64,000 nucleotides of DNA from Bradyrhizobium niftali (GCF_004571025.1 NZ_SPQT01000011.1:62001-126000), one strand, 5' to 3'. Positions 33,938-45,578 are shown, counted from the stretch's first letter. Program-made: numbers and translations. Notes: generated by a model not told the origin, from the letters alone.

Positions 33938-35899
33938 TCAACTCCCGCCGGACAGTGAACGTTCCCGCGTCGCAGCCTTCAAAGCCGCAAGATTAACCTT
34001 GGCGGCGATCTTGTCGAGCGTAACCGGGAGGCGCTGGCGCCAATTCGGGTGTTCGTCGATCGTGCCGGGGATGTTTGGCTGGTCGATCACACCCAAGAGA
34101 TCCTCCATCGACACCGCGAGGAGCCGGGACGGCGTGCGCGACAGGAAGGCGAGCACCGAATAGAGATCGTTGGCGTTGATGCCGTTCTGGCGCAGGATTT
34201 CGTCGAGCGCCCCGAGCGCATCCCAGCGCGCCTGGTCGTTTTCGCCGGGATCGAGCCCGAGCGACAGCTTCATCTTGAGATCGCTGAAGGAGCGCCAACC
34301 CGCATAGGTGCAGAGGTCGTGCGTGTTCAGCGTCACCAGCGCGTTCGGCCGGTAATAGTCGATGTTGCGGAAGTGGCCGGCATCGTCGCGCTCGAACATC
34401 ATGACGAGGTAGGACCAGATGCCGAAATCCTGCATCGTCTCGCGGAAACCTTCCGGCACCGTGCCGAGGTCCTCGCCGATCACGATGCATTTATGGGCCG
34501 CGCTCTCGCGCGCGACCGCGCCCAGCAGCGCCTCGAACGGCATCTGCACATAGGCGCCGTTGTCGGGCTTGAAGCCGCGCGGCACGAGATAAAGCCGCTT
34601 CAGCCCGAGCACGTGATCGATCCGGATGGCGCCGGCATGACGCATCGAGGCGGCCAGCATGTCGGCGAACGGCACGAAGGATTGCGCCTCCAAGCCGCCG
34701 GCGTTGAAGCCGGCAAGGCCCCAGTCCTGGCCGACGGTGTTGAGCACGTCGGGCGGCGCGCCGACAGCGAGATGGCGCGAAATCGCCGTCTGCTCGTTCC
34801 AGGCATCGAAGCCGTTGGACTGCACGCCGACGGCCACATCGAGATAAAGCCCGACCCGCATGCCGAGCTGGCCGGCCAGCTCCTTGGCGGCATGCAATTG
34901 GCTATCGGCGGTCCATTGCACGAATTCGACGAACTCGACCTCGCGCTTGTCAGGACCGTTGCGCAGCTGGGCGCATTTTGCCTCCTCCGGCTGCCGCCAC
35001 TCGGGCGGCCATTCCCACCACGGCCCGGTGAAGCGATGCCGCAGCACCTCGAAGCAGGCAAAGCGGGACAGCAGCGGCGCGCGGTCCGCGCGGAAGGCGT
35101 CGAACTGATTGCGGCGGACACCGCTCGCGCTCCTCACGAAGCTGTTAAAGGCAGCGCGCAAGGCCAGCCATTTCAGCGCCGCCATGTCGGCATAGGGGAC
35201 GCGGTCGCCTTCGCGCAACCGCGCGGCGGTCGCGGCCGCGTCGGGGACGAGGTCTGCGGAAAATTCCGGGATCGCCTCGACGTCGATGTAGAGCGGATTG
35301 AGAAACAGCCGACTGTTCGGTGAATAGGGGCTGCAATCGGCCGGGTGGTCGTCGAACAACACGTGCAGCGGATTGAGGCCGACGCCGTCGGCCCCCAGCT
35401 GTTTTGCGAGCCGGACAAGGTCGGCGAGGTCGGTGAAATCGCCGATGCCCCAGTTGCGGTTCGAGCGGACGCCGTAGAGCTGCACGGCGAGCAGCCAGCC
35501 GCGGTCGAAATCGCCGCCGAAGGCGCGCTCGGGCGCCACGATCATCGGCACCTCTTCGGTCACGCCTTCGGCATCGGTCAGCGTCAAGCGGTGATAGCCG
35601 AGCGGCAGGCCGGCGGGCCAGGCGATGACAGGCTCGCGCGTAGCGCCTTGTGCGATCACATTGCCGTTGCCGGCGATTTTCCATTGCAGCGGCGGCGCGC
35701 CGGTGGCCGCCAATTCCGTCCGCGGATGTCCCAGGGCGCGAACCACAACGGGCCCGCTGACGAAGCGATAGACCCGTTTCTCCGGCAGGGCGTCGAGGAT
35801 GGATTTGAGGGCCACGGGATCGGTGACCCGCAGCTTTCCGAGGGCGTCGACGAATTCGGACTGAACACCCTTGATCTGGGCTTGAGCTAAAAGATCCAT
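33938..35899 (-). CDS. malQ: 4-alpha-glucanotransferase (amylomaltase)
   Basis: 653 residues. Catalytic positions of GH77 are present: nucleophile Asp in AIRIDHVLGLKRLYLVPRG, acid/base Glu in IGEDLGTVPEGFRE, and Asp in NTHDLCTYAGW. The N-terminus has the extra domains common in proteobacterial MalQ (FVSGPVVVRALGHPRTELAA onward), and NWGIGDFTDLADLV marks the barrel. It transfers maltodextrin segments between glucans. Divergent from the glgE-like gene across 204 bp and followed by the GH15 gene. Confidence 0.94.
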   Translation of the reverse strand: MDLLAQAQIKGVQSEFVDALGKLRVTDPVALKSILDALPEKRVYRFVSGPVVVRALGHPRTELAATGAPPLQWKIAGNGNVIAQGATREPVIAWPAGLPLGYHRLTLTDAEGVTEEVPMIVAPERAFGGDFDRGWLLAVQLYGVRSNRNWGIGDFTDLADLVRLAKQLGADGVGLNPLHVLFDDHPADCSPYSPNSRLFLNPLYIDVEAIPEFSADLVPDAAATAARLREGDRVPYADMAALKWLALRAAFNSFVRSASGVRRNQFDAFRADRAPLLSRFACFEVLRHRFTGPWWEWPPEWRQPEEAKCAQLRNGPDKREVEFVEFVQWTADSQLHAAKELAGQLGMRVGLYLDVAVGVQSNGFDAWNEQTAISRHLAVGAPPDVLNTVGQDWGLAGFNAGGLEAQSFVPFADMLAASMRHAGAIRIDHVLGLKRLYLVPRGFKPDNGAYVQMPFEALLGAVARESAAHKCIVIGEDLGTVPEGFRETMQDFGIWSYLVMMFERDDAGHFRNIDYYRPNALVTLNTHDLCTYAGWRSFSDLKMKLSLGLDPGENDQARWDALGALDEILRQNGINANDLYSVLAFLSRTPSRLLAVSMEDLLGVIDQPNIPGTIDEHPNWRQRLPVTLDKIAAKVNLAALKAATRERSLSGGS

Positions 35900-35977
35900 T
35901 CGGCACGCAGCTTGCAGGCCATTGTTTGGCCGGGGGCGGGGATTTTAACGAGGTGGCGGAAGACGTTAGTCAGGGGC

Positions 35978-36003
35978 AACTCACGAACAGGGCCTGCCGT
36001 TCC
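35978..36003 (-). promoter_or_regulatory. Weak EcfG-like promoter candidate for malQ
   Basis: On the minus strand GGAAC (36003-35999), 17 nt, AGTT (35981-35978): one mismatch to the consensus. It overlaps the imperfect copy (35985-36003) of the palindrome found upstream of prkA. Confidence 0.35.
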
Positions 36004-36103
36004 CAGGGGGAACTAATGACACACAAGCGGCTTTCTATATAGGTATCAAGCGTAGGTTCCCGGCAAGGGAAACGGGCCCTGCTTTCTTGTCAATGGCATC
36101 ACC

Positions 36104-38050
36104 GTGAACAAGACAATTCAAACTGTCGAAAGTGCCGCAGCCGGCAGCGCTTTCCTCATCGAAGACGTCTATCCCTTGATCGACGGCGGCCGTTTCGCCG
36201 TGAAGCGGATCGCGGGCGAGCGCGTCGAGGTGTGGGCCGACATCTACCGCGACGGCGAGGCCGTGATCGGCGCCGCGCTGATCTGGCGACGCGAGCAGGA
36301 CCGGGAATGGCGGAGCGAGCCGATGATCCATCACGGCAATGACCGTTGGTCCGGCGCGTTCACGCCCGTCGAGCCCGGCCAATATGTCTACGCGATCGAA
36401 GCCTGGACCGACGAGTTCGCGACCTGGTCTCACGCGGTCGCGCGCAAGCAACTGTCCGGCGCCGATGTCAGCCTCGACGCCATCGAGGGCGCCGGGCTCC
36501 TGACCAAGGCGCATGGCGCGCGGCAAGACGCCGCGGCGGTGATCGTCAGACAATGCGAGGACTATCTTCAGACCGGCGATGTCACCCCGCTGCTTTCAAC
36601 CGAGCTCGGCAACGCAATGGCCGAGAGCCAGTCGCGGCCCGACCTCACCCGCTCGCCGCCGTTCCCGCTGATCGCCGACCGCGACAAGGCGCGCTTTGGC
36701 GCCTGGTATCAGATGATGCCGCGCAGCCAGAGCCGGGTCCCCGGCCGGCACGGCACGCTGCGCGACTGCATCGCGCGCGTGCCCGATATCGCCGCGATGG
36801 GCTTTGACGTGCTCTACTTCACGCCGGTCCACCCGATCGGACATCACAGGCGCAAGGGCCGCAACAATTCACCCGTCGCCACCGAGGGCGAACCCGGCTC
36901 GCCCTATGCGATCGGCGCCGCCGAGGGCGGACACGACGCGCTGCATCCCGAGCTCGGCACCATCGAGGATTTCCGCGCGCTGGTCGCGACCTGCCTCGAA
37001 TACGGCCTCGAGCTCGCGCTCGACTTCGCCGTGCAATGCTCGCCGGACCATCCCTGGCTGAGGCAGCATCCGGAATGGTTCAAGTGGCGGCCCGACCGTT
37101 CGGTACGGACGGCGGATGGCCCCTATTCGGACATCGTCATCCCCGATTTCGCCTCCGTCGACCGGGCCGGGCTGTGGAACGCGTTCCGCGACGCCATGCT
37201 GTTCTGGATCGACCATGGTGTCACCATGTTCGCCATCGACAATCACGATACCGCGCCGCTTCCATTCTGGGAGTGGCTGATCCGCGACATCCGCCGCCGG
37301 CATCCCGAGGTGATCCTGTTCTCCAAGACGTTTGCACGGCCGAAACTGATGAAAGGCCTCGCCAAGCTCGGCTTCGCGCAGTCCTTCACCTATTTCCCCT
37401 GGCGCACCTCGAGGTGGGAGCTGGAGCAATATCTCGGCGAGCTGACGCGTTATCCCGAACGCGACTTCTATCGCCCGAACCTGTTCGCGAACACGCCCGA
37501 CCTGCTGCCCTATCATCTGCAGAACGGCGAAGCCTGGGCCTTCAAGTCACGGCTCGCGCTGGCCGCGACGCTGTCGGGCAATTACGGAATCTATAGCGGC
37601 TTCGAATTGCTCGAGCACGAAGCCGTCCCCGGCCATGAGGAATATCTCGATTCCGAGAAATACCAGATCAAGCAGCGCGACTGGGACAAGCCCGGCAACA
37701 TCAAGCCTTACATCGCCGGGCTCAACCGCATCCGCAACGACAATGCGGCGCTCCAGCAGACGGCGAACTTGCGGTTTCTCGGCATCGAGGACGGCGAGAC
37801 AATCGCCTTCGTCAAGGAAGCGACCGACCCGGTCAACACCGTCGTCGCCGCCATCGCACTCTCGCGCCATGTGCGCGAATTCTGGTTGCCGCTCGGCGAC
37901 CTCACCATCGACGTCGGCGGCGAGCGCCGCCACGTCACCGCCCTCGAAAATCTCCTCACCGGCGAACAGTCCCGCATCGAATGGGGCGGGATCAGGTTGC
38001 GTATCGATCCCGACCGCGATCCGGCTTTGCTGTTCCGCTGCCTGGCGTAA
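36104..38050 (+). CDS. glgE: GlgE-like GH13 protein with altered active site
   Basis: 648 residues from a GTG start. Overall it aligns with GlgE, the maltose-1-phosphate maltosyltransferase: N-terminal DUF3416-type domain, HPIGHHRRKGRNN, SPYAIGAAEGGHDALHPELGT-like segment, LALDFAVQCSPDHPWLRQHP, FWEWLIRDIRRRHPEV, KLGFAQSFTYFPWR, NTPDLLPYHLQ. However, where GlgE has FRVDNPHTKP this protein has FAIDNHDTAP (nucleophile Asp379 kept, invariant Arg replaced by Ala377). Where GlgE has AEAFTRPK it has SKTFARPK (Lys408 in place of the acid/base Glu). The Asp-to-Glu spacing of 29 residues is preserved, so the alignment is secure. The KKYQDIY phosphate-binding loop is also replaced. It heads the treS-pep2/glgB cluster. 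It may be inactive, regulatory or altered in chemistry. The symbol is by homology only. Confidence 0.8.
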   Translation: MNKTIQTVESAAAGSAFLIEDVYPLIDGGRFAVKRIAGERVEVWADIYRDGEAVIGAALIWRREQDREWRSEPMIHHGNDRWSGAFTPVEPGQYVYAIEAWTDEFATWSHAVARKQLSGADVSLDAIEGAGLLTKAHGARQDAAAVIVRQCEDYLQTGDVTPLLSTELGNAMAESQSRPDLTRSPPFPLIADRDKARFGAWYQMMPRSQSRVPGRHGTLRDCIARVPDIAAMGFDVLYFTPVHPIGHHRRKGRNNSPVATEGEPGSPYAIGAAEGGHDALHPELGTIEDFRALVATCLEYGLELALDFAVQCSPDHPWLRQHPEWFKWRPDRSVRTADGPYSDIVIPDFASVDRAGLWNAFRDAMLFWIDHGVTMFAIDNHDTAPLPFWEWLIRDIRRRHPEVILFSKTFARPKLMKGLAKLGFAQSFTYFPWRTSRWELEQYLGELTRYPERDFYRPNLFANTPDLLPYHLQNGEAWAFKSRLALAATLSGNYGIYSGFELLEHEAVPGHEEYLDSEKYQIKQRDWDKPGNIKPYIAGLNRIRNDNAALQQTANLRFLGIEDGETIAFVKEATDPVNTVVAAIALSRHVREFWLPLGDLTIDVGGERRHVTALENLLTGEQSRIEWGGIRLRIDPDRDPALLFRCLA

Positions 38051-38062
38051 AGGCTGAGCGCC

Positions 38063-41000
38063 ATGAATGTTCTGTCTTCCGTCGACACCAAGAAGATTGA
38101 GGCTGCCGAGGTCGTGGATGAGCTCTGGTACAAGGACGCCATCATCTACCAGCTCCACGTCAAGGCGTTTGCCGACAGCAACCATGACGGCATCGGCGAC
38201 TTCGCCGGCCTGACCGAGAAGCTGCCCTATCTCCAGGAGCTCGGCGTCACCGCGCTGTGGCTGCTGCCGTTCTATCCTTCGCCCGGGCGCGACGACGGCT
38301 ACGACATCGCGGATTACGGCTCGGTCAATCCCGATTTCGGGACGATGAAGGACTTCAAGCGCTTCATCCAGGAAGCGCAGAAGCGCGGCTTGCGCGTCAT
38401 CACCGAGCTCGTCGTCAACCACACCTCGGACCAGCACAAATGGTTCAAGCGCGCACGCCGCAGCCATCCGGGCTCGAGCGCCCGAAATTGGTATGTCTGG
38501 AGCGACACCGACCAGAAATACCAGGGCACGCGCATCATCTTCACCGACACGGAAAAGTCGAACTGGACCTGGGATCACGAGGCCGGCGCCTTCTACTGGC
38601 ACCGTTTCTTCTCGCACCAGCCGGACCTCAATTTCGACAATCCGCGCGTGGTCAGCGCCCTCATCCAGGTGATGAAGCGCTGGCTGGACGCCGGCGTCGA
38701 CGGCTTCCGGCTGGATGCCATTCCATATCTCTGCGAGCGCGAGGGCACCTCGAACGAGAACCTCCCGGAGACGCATGCGATCATCAAGCGTCTGCGCCAG
38801 GAGCTGGATTCCTACTCCAAGGGCAAGCTGCTGCTGGCCGAGGCCAATCAATGGCCGGAGGACGTGCAGGAATATTTCGGCCGTGGCGACGAATGCCACA
38901 TGGCCTACCATTTCCCGCTGATGCCGCGCATCTACATGGCGATCGCGCAGGAGGACCGCTTCCCGATCACCGACATCCTGCGCCAGACGCCGGACATTCC
39001 GGCAAGCTGCCAATGGGCGCTGTTCCTGCGCAACCACGACGAGCTGACGCTGGAAATGGTCACCGACGTCGAGCGCGACTATCTCTGGACCACCTACGCC
39101 AACGACCCCCGCGCCCGCATCAATGTCGGCATCCGCCGGCGCCTCGCGCCGCTGATGGACAATGACCGCCGCAAGATCGAGCTGATGAACTCGCTCCTGC
39201 TGTCGTTCCCCGGCACGCCGATCATCTATTACGGCGACGAGATCGGCATGGGCGACAACATCTATCTAGGCGACCGCAATGGCGTGCGCACGCCGATGCA
39301 GTGGAGCCCGGACCGCAACGGCGGCTTCTCGCGCTGCGACCCGGCCCGTCTCTACGCGCCGCTGATCATGGATCCGGTCTACGGCTATGAATCGGTGAAC
39401 GTGGAGGCGCAGTCGCGCAGCCTGTCGTCGCTGCTCAGCGCCACCAAGCGGCTGATCTCGGTGCGCAAGTCGACGCTCGCCTTCGGCCGCGGCACCATGA
39501 CCTTCATCCGCCCCGCCAACCGCGCCGTGCTGGCCTATGTCCGGCAATATGGCGACGAGGTGATCCTCTGCGTCGCCAACCTCTCGCGGGCGGCGCAGGC
39601 GACCGAGCTCGACCTGACGCCGTGGAAGGACCGCATCCCGCAGGAGATGCTCGGCCGCACCCGCTTCCCGGCAATCGGCGAGCTGCCCTACATGATCACG
39701 CTGGGGCCGTACGGCTTCTACTGGTTCCAGCTCATGGAGCGCGACAAGTCCGAGCCGGTGACGTCGCGAGCGGTGCCGGAGTTCGAGACGCTGGTCGTAC
39801 CGGTGAATTCGAACTGGGTTTCTCTCGCCCGCGAGCGCGGTGTTTTCGAACGCGACGTGCTGCCGGGATTCTTGTCACGGACGAGATGGTATCCCGAGCA
39901 TAATCCCAAGCAAATCGAGACCGCGCTGACCTCGGCGGTGCCGTTCTGCGACATCGGTGACAACCGGCCCTGGATCGCGTTCTTCGAGACCAAGCAGGAA
40001 GACGGGGCGACACGCTACGTGATGCCGTTACAGATCGAGTGGGTGCGCTTCGACCGCGAGCGCTTCAATCCGAGGGCGCTCGCCGCCGTGCGCCAGGGTG
40101 CGCGCGAGGGCACGCTGCTCGACGTCGCGACCGACCAGATCTTCATCGGCCTGTTCCTGCGCAACCTGTCGCAGAACCTGGTGGTGGAAGAGAACAATCT
40201 GCGGCTCGAGTTCAAGGCGACCAGCCGGTTCGCCGATTACACCATCAAGGAGCCAGAACGCATCCGCGCGATCGAGCAGTCGAACAGCACTGCGCTGGTC
40301 GACAACCAATACGTCGCCAAGATCTATCGCCAGCTCGAAGGAGGCACCAATCCCGAGATCGAGATCGGCCGCTACCTCACCGAGATCGCTCGCTTTGCCA
40401 ATACGCCGGCGCTGCTCGGCAGCGTCGAGCTGGTCGAGGGCGATCAGCGCAGCACGCTCGGCGTGCTGCACGCCTATGTCGAGAACCAGGGCGACGGCTG
40501 GGCGGTGACCACGGGCTATCTCGACCGCTATATCGACGAGCAGCGCGTCTTCCGGGCGGACGAAGCGCCGCGCGAGACCCAGGAGCAGGCGCCCTACCTG
40601 CACTTCATCGCGCAGATCGGCCGGCGCCTCGCCGAGCTGCATGTCGCGCTGGCTGCGGCAACGCCCGATGAACTCGCTCCGGAGCCGATCGGCTCCGCCC
40701 ATGTCAAACACTGGGTCTCCGACCTCAAGGCACGCGCCGAGCGGGTTTTCGAGCGACTGGCCGACAGCCGCGACGGCCTGCGGGAAGCGGACCGGCCGCT
40801 GATCGACCAGCTCACGGCAGTGCGCTCGAGCCTGCCCGACCGCCTGAATGCGCTCTTGCCATCCGACATCGACGGGTTGAACATCCGTCATCATGGCGAC
40901 TTCCGGCTCGGGCAAATTCTGATCGTGAAGGACGATATTTTCATCATCGACTTCGACGGCGATCCGCGTCTGCCGCTGGCCGACAGGCGGCGCAAGGCGC

Positions 41001-41356
41001 CGGCCGCCCGCGACGTCGCCGGCCTGATCCGCTCGATCCATCTTTCGGTTAACGCGGCGCTTGGCCGAGCCCTTTCAGGAGGTACCGACGAGCAGAGCCG
41101 GCTTGTGGCCGCGCTCGCCGAATGGCGCGTGCGCGCCACCACGACCTTCCTGTCCGCCTATCGCGAGGCCGTGACCGATCGGCGATTGTGGCCGGAAGCT
41201 CCGCAGTCCGCGGAAGGCCTGTTAAGGTTTTTCCTGCTTGATCAAGCGTTCGACGAAGTAGAGTACGAGCTGTCCCACCGACCTGAGGGGCTCCATGCGC
41301 CGCTGACCGGACTGCTTCGCATTCTGTCCAATGCCGAGAGCGAAGCCCATGCCTAA
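38063..41356 (+). CDS. treS: Trehalose synthase (maltose alpha-glucosyltransferase) fused to maltokinase
   Basis: 1097 residues. Residues 1 to about 560 are a GH13 TreS: nucleophile Asp218 in [10 protein letters not shown], acid/base Glu260 in [12 protein letters not shown], Asp326 in [10 protein letters not shown]. Residues about 590-1097 are a Pep2-type maltokinase with Lys in [12 protein letters not shown], the catalytic loop [14 protein letters not shown] and metal site IIDFDGDP. Together they convert trehalose to maltose and then to maltose-1-phosphate, the GlgE donor. Both active sites look complete, in contrast to the GlgE-like gene 12 bp upstream. It overlaps glgB by 8 nt. Confidence 0.96.
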   Translation: MNVLSSVDTKKIEAAEVVDELWYKDAIIYQLHVKAFADSNHDGIGDFAGLTEKLPYLQELGVTALWLLPFYPSPGRDDGYDIADYGSVNPDFGTMKDFKRFIQEAQKRGLRVITELVVNHTSDQHKWFKRARRSHPGSSARNWYVWSDTDQKYQGTRIIFTDTEKSNWTWDHEAGAFYWHRFFSHQPDLNFDNPRVVSALIQVMKRWLDAGVDGFRLDAIPYLCEREGTSNENLPETHAIIKRLRQELDSYSKGKLLLAEANQWPEDVQEYFGRGDECHMAYHFPLMPRIYMAIAQEDRFPITDILRQTPDIPASCQWALFLRNHDELTLEMVTDVERDYLWTTYANDPRARINVGIRRRLAPLMDNDRRKIELMNSLLLSFPGTPIIYYGDEIGMGDNIYLGDRNGVRTPMQWSPDRNGGFSRCDPARLYAPLIMDPVYGYESVNVEAQSRSLSSLLSATKRLISVRKSTLAFGRGTMTFIRPANRAVLAYVRQYGDEVILCVANLSRAAQATELDLTPWKDRIPQEMLGRTRFPAIGELPYMITLGPYGFYWFQLMERDKSEPVTSRAVPEFETLVVPVNSNWVSLARERGVFERDVLPGFLSRTRWYPEHNPKQIETALTSAVPFCDIGDNRPWIAFFETKQEDGATRYVMPLQIEWVRFDRERFNPRALAAVRQGAREGTLLDVATDQIFIGLFLRNLSQNLVVEENNLRLEFKATSRFADYTIKEPERIRAIEQSNSTALVDNQYVAKIYRQLEGGTNPEIEIGRYLTEIARFANTPALLGSVELVEGDQRSTLGVLHAYVENQGDGWAVTTGYLDRYIDEQRVFRADEAPRETQEQAPYLHFIAQIGRRLAELHVALAAATPDELAPEPIGSAHVKHWVSDLKARAERVFERLADSRDGLREADRPLIDQLTAVRSSLPDRLNALLPSDIDGLNIRHHGDFRLGQILIVKDDIFIIDFDGDPRLPLADRRRKAPAARDVAGLIRSIHLSVNAALGRALSGGTDEQSRLVAALAEWRVRATTTFLSAYREAVTDRRLWPEAPQSAEGLLRFFLLDQAFDEVEYELSHRPEGLHAPLTGLLRILSNAESEAHA

Positions 41357-43496
41357 ACTACCAGCCGAGGCCTACGCGATCATCGAGGGCCGCCACGCCG
41401 ACCCCTTCCACTATCTCGGGCTGCACCCCGAGGGCGGCAAGAGCGTGGTGCGCGCCTTTCTGCCCGAGGCCTCCAATGTCGAGGCGGTCGGCGAGCACGG
41501 CGAGGTCGCCAGGCTCGACCGCGTCCACGACGCAGGCCTGTTCGTCGGCGCCTTGCCGAACGGCTCGAAGCACTACCAGCTGCGCGCCAAATTCGGCGAC
41601 AACGTCGTCGAGTTCGAGGACGCCTACCGCTTTCCGCCGATCCTGACCGATTTCGACCTCTATCTGCTCGGCGAAGGCACCCATCAGCGCCTCTACGACA
41701 AGCTCGGCGCGCATCCGATGCGGCTCGAAGGCATCGACGGCATCGGCTTCGTCGTGCTGGCGCCGAATGCGCGTCGCGTGTCGGTGGTCGGCGACTTCAA
41801 TTTCTGGGACGGTCGGCGCCATCCCATGCGGGTGCGCGGTGCCGGCTATTGGGAATTGTTCATTCCGCATGCGAAGAACGGCGATCACTACAAGTTCGAG
41901 GTCATCGGCCCGCATGGCCATCTGCTGCCGCTGAAATCCGACCCGCTGGCGTTTGCGAGCGAGGTGCGGCCGAAGACGGCCTCCATCGTGTTCGACGAGG
42001 CGCACCTGCCGCGGCCGCGCCCGGCGCCTGATGGCATCAATGCGCTGTCGGCGCCGATGTCGATCTACGAGGTCCATCTCGGCTCGTGGCGGCGCAAGGG
42101 CGACAATGAATGGCTCACCTACCGTGAGCTGGCCGAGCAGCTGCCGGCCTATGCCCGCGACATGGGCTTCACTCATCTCGAATTCCTCCCCGTCAGCGAG
42201 CACCCGTTCGACGGCTCCTGGGGTTATCAGCCGACCGGCCTCTATGCGCCGACCAGCCGGTTCGGCACGCCGGAGGATTTTGCCGCGCTGGTCGACGCCT
42301 GCCACCGCGAAGGCATCGCCGTGCTGCTCGACTGGGTGCCCGGTCACTTCCCGGACGATCCGCACGGGCTCGGCAGCTTCGACGGCACCTCGCTCTACGA
42401 GCACGCCAACCCGCTCCAGGGCCGGCACCTCGACTGGGGCACGCTGATCTACAATTACGGCCGCACCGAAGTGACGAACTTCCTGGTGTCGAACGCGCTG
42501 TTCTGGCTGGAGCGCTACGCGATCGACGGCCTGCGCGTCGATGCCGTCGCGTCCATGCTCTATCTCGACTACAGCCGTCCGCCCGGCGCCTGGATTCCGA
42601 ACCAGTATGGCGGACGGGAGAACATCGAGGCGATCGATTTCCTGCGCCGCTTCAACACCGAACTGTTCGCCCGCTTTCCGCAGGCCACCACGGCGGCAGA
42701 AGAATCCACGGCATGGCCGCAGGTCTCGCGCCCGGTCGAATTCGGCGGGCTCGGCTTCGGCTACAAGTGGAACATGGGCTGGATGCACGACACGCTGAAC
42801 TACATCAGCAAGGATCCCATTCACCGCAAGCATCATCACGGTGAGATCCTGTTCGGCCTGCACTACGCCTTCTCGGAAAACTTCATCCTGCCGCTGTCGC
42901 ATGACGAGGTCGTGCACGGCAAGCGCTCGATCCTCGGCCGCATGCCCGGCGACGAATGGCAGCGCTTTGCGAATCTGCGCGCCTATTACAGCTTCATGTT
43001 CGGCCATCCCGGCAAGAAGCTGCTGTTCATGGGCGCCGAGATCGCGCAAAGCGGCGAATGGAATCACGACCGGTCGCTCGACTGGCACCTGCTCGAATAC
43101 AAGTATCATTCCGGCATCCAGGCGCTGATCCGCGATCTCAACCGGCTCTATCGCGCGGTGCCGGCGCTGCATCAGATGGACTGCGACCAGGCCGGTTTCG
43201 AATGGCTGATCACCGATGACGCCAACCGCAACGTGTTCGCCTGGCTGCGCAAGGGGATCGACGCGCACGCGCGCTGTCTGGTGATCGTCAACTTCTCCCC
43301 CAACGTCTATCGCAACTATCGCGTTCGCGTGCCGTTTGCCGGCAAGTGGAAAGAGGTACTCAACTCGGACTCCGCCCATTATGGCGGCAGCAATGTCGGG
43401 AACATCGGCGAGGTTCATGCCGTTGACGGCAAGACGCCCGAGCTCCGCCTCACCATCCCGCCGCTCGCCGCGATCTTCCTCGTTCCGGAAAGCTGA
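41349..43496 (+). CDS. glgB: 1,4-alpha-glucan branching enzyme
   Basis: 715 residues from the ATG at 41349 (an ATG at 41331 is also in frame). Domains: N-terminal glgB-type module ([15 protein letters not shown]), CBM48 ([19 protein letters not shown]), GH13 barrel and C-terminal beta domain. Catalytic residues: Asp398 in [17 protein letters not shown], Glu451 in [10 protein letters not shown], and HD in [12 protein letters not shown]. It makes alpha-1,6 branches. It overlaps treS and is 3 bp from glgX, so one operon. Confidence 0.97.
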   Translation: MPKLPAEAYAIIEGRHADPFHYLGLHPEGGKSVVRAFLPEASNVEAVGEHGEVARLDRVHDAGLFVGALPNGSKHYQLRAKFGDNVVEFEDAYRFPPILTDFDLYLLGEGTHQRLYDKLGAHPMRLEGIDGIGFVVLAPNARRVSVVGDFNFWDGRRHPMRVRGAGYWELFIPHAKNGDHYKFEVIGPHGHLLPLKSDPLAFASEVRPKTASIVFDEAHLPRPRPAPDGINALSAPMSIYEVHLGSWRRKGDNEWLTYRELAEQLPAYARDMGFTHLEFLPVSEHPFDGSWGYQPTGLYAPTSRFGTPEDFAALVDACHREGIAVLLDWVPGHFPDDPHGLGSFDGTSLYEHANPLQGRHLDWGTLIYNYGRTEVTNFLVSNALFWLERYAIDGLRVDAVASMLYLDYSRPPGAWIPNQYGGRENIEAIDFLRRFNTELFARFPQATTAAEESTAWPQVSRPVEFGGLGFGYKWNMGWMHDTLNYISKDPIHRKHHHGEILFGLHYAFSENFILPLSHDEVVHGKRSILGRMPGDEWQRFANLRAYYSFMFGHPGKKLLFMGAEIAQSGEWNHDRSLDWHLLEYKYHSGIQALIRDLNRLYRAVPALHQMDCDQAGFEWLITDDANRNVFAWLRKGIDAHARCLVIVNFSPNVYRNYRVRVPFAGKWKEVLNSDSAHYGGSNVGNIGEVHAVDGKTPELRLTIPPLAAIFLVPES

Positions 43497-43499
43497 CCG

Positions 43500-45578
43500 A
43501 TGCGCCTGACTGCTGGATCGCCCGCACGCCTCGGCGCAAGCTGGGACGGACGCGGCACCAACTTTGCGCTGTTCTCGGCCAACGCACAGAAGGTCGAGCT
43601 CTGCCTGTTCGACACGCAGGGCCGCCGCGAGCTCGAGCGCATCGAATTGCCGGAAAGGACCGAGGACGTCTGGCACGGCTATCTCAACGACGTCTCGCCG
43701 GGCCAGCTCTACGGCTATCGCGTGCACGGCCCCTACGAGCCCGAGCACGGCCACCGCTTCAACGCCAACAAGCTGCTGCTCGATCCCTATGCCAAGCGGC
43801 TCGCCGGACGGCTGGTCTGGAGCGATGCGCATTTCGCCTACCGTACCGGCAGCCCGCGCGAGGACCTGTCGTTCGACCGGCGCGACAATGCGCGCGGCAT
43901 GCCTAAAGCCGTCGTGGTCGACGAGACCTTCAACTGGGGCCGGCGCGAGATCCGCCCCAACATCGCATGGGAAGACACGATCATCTATGAGGCCCACGTC
44001 AAGGGCCTGACGCAGAAGCGCGACGACGTTCCGCCGAATTTGCGCGGCACCTATGGCGGCCTGTCATCGCCGGCAATGATCGAGCACCTGAGGAAGCTTG
44101 GCGTCACCACGGTCGAGCTGCTGCCGATCCACAGCTTCGTCGACGATCGCATATTGGTCGAGAAGAAGCTCGCCAATTACTGGGGCTACAACACGCTGTC
44201 CTTCTTCGCACCCGAGGCGCGCTACGCCCAGGACAACGCGCTCGATTCCTTCCGCACCACGGTCGCGCGCCTGCACGATGCCGGCATCGAGGTGATGCTC
44301 GACGTCGTCTACAACCACACCGCCGAGGGCAACCATCTCGGCCCGACGCTGTGCTACCGCGGCATCGACAACGCCTCCTATTACTGGCTGAACCGCGAGA
44401 ACCCGCGCTATTACGACGATTTCACCGGCTGCGGCTCGTCGGTGAACCTCACCCATCCGCGCGTGCTGCAGATGGTGATGGATTCCCTGCGCTACTGGGT
44501 CGAGGTCTGTCATGTCGACGGCTTCCGCTTCGACCTCGCCACCACGCTCGCACGCGGGCCGAACGGTTTTGATCGCGGCATCTCGTTCCTGACCGCGATC
44601 CGGCAGGATCCGGTGCTGGCAGCCGTCAAGCTCGTCGCCGAGCCCTGGGACCTCGGCCTCGGCGGCTACCAGGTCGGCGCGTTCCCCTCGCAATGGTCGG
44701 AGTGGAACGACCGCTATCGCAGCGCCATGCGCCGCTACTGGAGCGGCGAAGGCAGCCTGATCGGCGACATCTCCAGCCGCATGACTGCATCATCCGACCT
44801 GTTCAACCACGACGGCCGGCGGCCGCGCGCCAGCATCAACCACATCACCGTGCATGACGGTTTCCCGCTGGCCGACCTGTTCAGCTACAACGAGAAGCAC
44901 AACGAGGCCAATGGCGAGGACAATCGCGACGGCTCCAACGACAACCACAGCAACAATTGCGGTGTCGAAGGGCCGACCGACGATCCCGCGATTCTCGGCT
45001 TGCGCCGCCAGCTTCGCAAGAACGTGCTGGCCTGCCTGATGCTGGCGCAGGGCGTTCCCCTGCTTCTCGCCGGCGACGAGGTCGGCAATTCGCAATCCGG
45101 CAACAACAACGCCTATTGCCAGGACAACGAGGTCGGCTGGGTCGGCTGGGGCAATCTCGGCAAGGACGGCGACGACATGGTCGATTTCGTCGCCGATCTC
45201 GCCGACATCCGCCGCCGCTTCTCGCAGCTTCGCAGCCATCGCTGGCTCGACGGCCGGCCCAAGGACGGCCTCTCCTACGGCGCATTGTGGCTGACGCCTG
45301 CCGGGGAAGAAATGACGGAGAACGACTGGAAATTCCCGGAAGGGCGGTTCCTCTCCTATGTGATGGGGCCGATGGAACCGGGCGGCGCCGCGATCTTTAT
45401 CGTCCTGAACGCCGCCCCCGAAGAAATCGCATTCAAATTGCCCAAGATGACCGAATACAAGAGCTGGCAGCAGATCCTCAACACGACCGATGCCAAGCTG
45501 AACACGATCGACTTCCCGCCAGGGAGCGACAGCAAGGCACCGCCGCGCTCCGTGCTCGCCTTTGCGGGGGCGCTATGA
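43500..45578 (+). CDS. glgX: Glycogen debranching enzyme
   Basis: 692 residues. CBM48-like N-terminus ([20 protein letters not shown]), then the isoamylase-type GH13 domain: [15 protein letters not shown], nucleophile Asp in [13 protein letters not shown], acid/base Glu in [14 protein letters not shown], and Asp in [20 protein letters not shown]. It cleaves alpha-1,6 branches of glycogen, preparing linear chains for TreY. Its stop overlaps treZ by 4 nt (ATGA). Confidence 0.96.
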   Translation: MRLTAGSPARLGASWDGRGTNFALFSANAQKVELCLFDTQGRRELERIELPERTEDVWHGYLNDVSPGQLYGYRVHGPYEPEHGHRFNANKLLLDPYAKRLAGRLVWSDAHFAYRTGSPREDLSFDRRDNARGMPKAVVVDETFNWGRREIRPNIAWEDTIIYEAHVKGLTQKRDDVPPNLRGTYGGLSSPAMIEHLRKLGVTTVELLPIHSFVDDRILVEKKLANYWGYNTLSFFAPEARYAQDNALDSFRTTVARLHDAGIEVMLDVVYNHTAEGNHLGPTLCYRGIDNASYYWLNRENPRYYDDFTGCGSSVNLTHPRVLQMVMDSLRYWVEVCHVDGFRFDLATTLARGPNGFDRGISFLTAIRQDPVLAAVKLVAEPWDLGLGGYQVGAFPSQWSEWNDRYRSAMRRYWSGEGSLIGDISSRMTASSDLFNHDGRRPRASINHITVHDGFPLADLFSYNEKHNEANGEDNRDGSNDNHSNNCGVEGPTDDPAILGLRRQLRKNVLACLMLAQGVPLLLAGDEVGNSQSGNNNAYCQDNEVGWVGWGNLGKDGDDMVDFVADLADIRRRFSQLRSHRWLDGRPKDGLSYGALWLTPAGEEMTENDWKFPEGRFLSYVMGPMEPGGAAIFIVLNAAPEEIAFKLPKMTEYKSWQQILNTTDAKLNTIDFPPGSDSKAPPRSVLAFAGAL

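Noticed and set aside
36009-36034. EcfG promoter for the glgE-like gene (GGAAC-N17-CTTT)
   Set aside because: The -10 lacks the G of CGTT and no other support was found; too weak to list as a feature.
41358-43997. 879-codon antisense open frame over glgB and glgX
   Set aside because: Spans two well-supported genes on the other strand and has low-complexity composition typical of GC-rich shadow frames.
44957-45574. 206-codon upstream extension of treZ
   Set aside because: It lies wholly inside glgX in another frame and is very Arg-rich; the TreZ family N-terminus starts at 45575.
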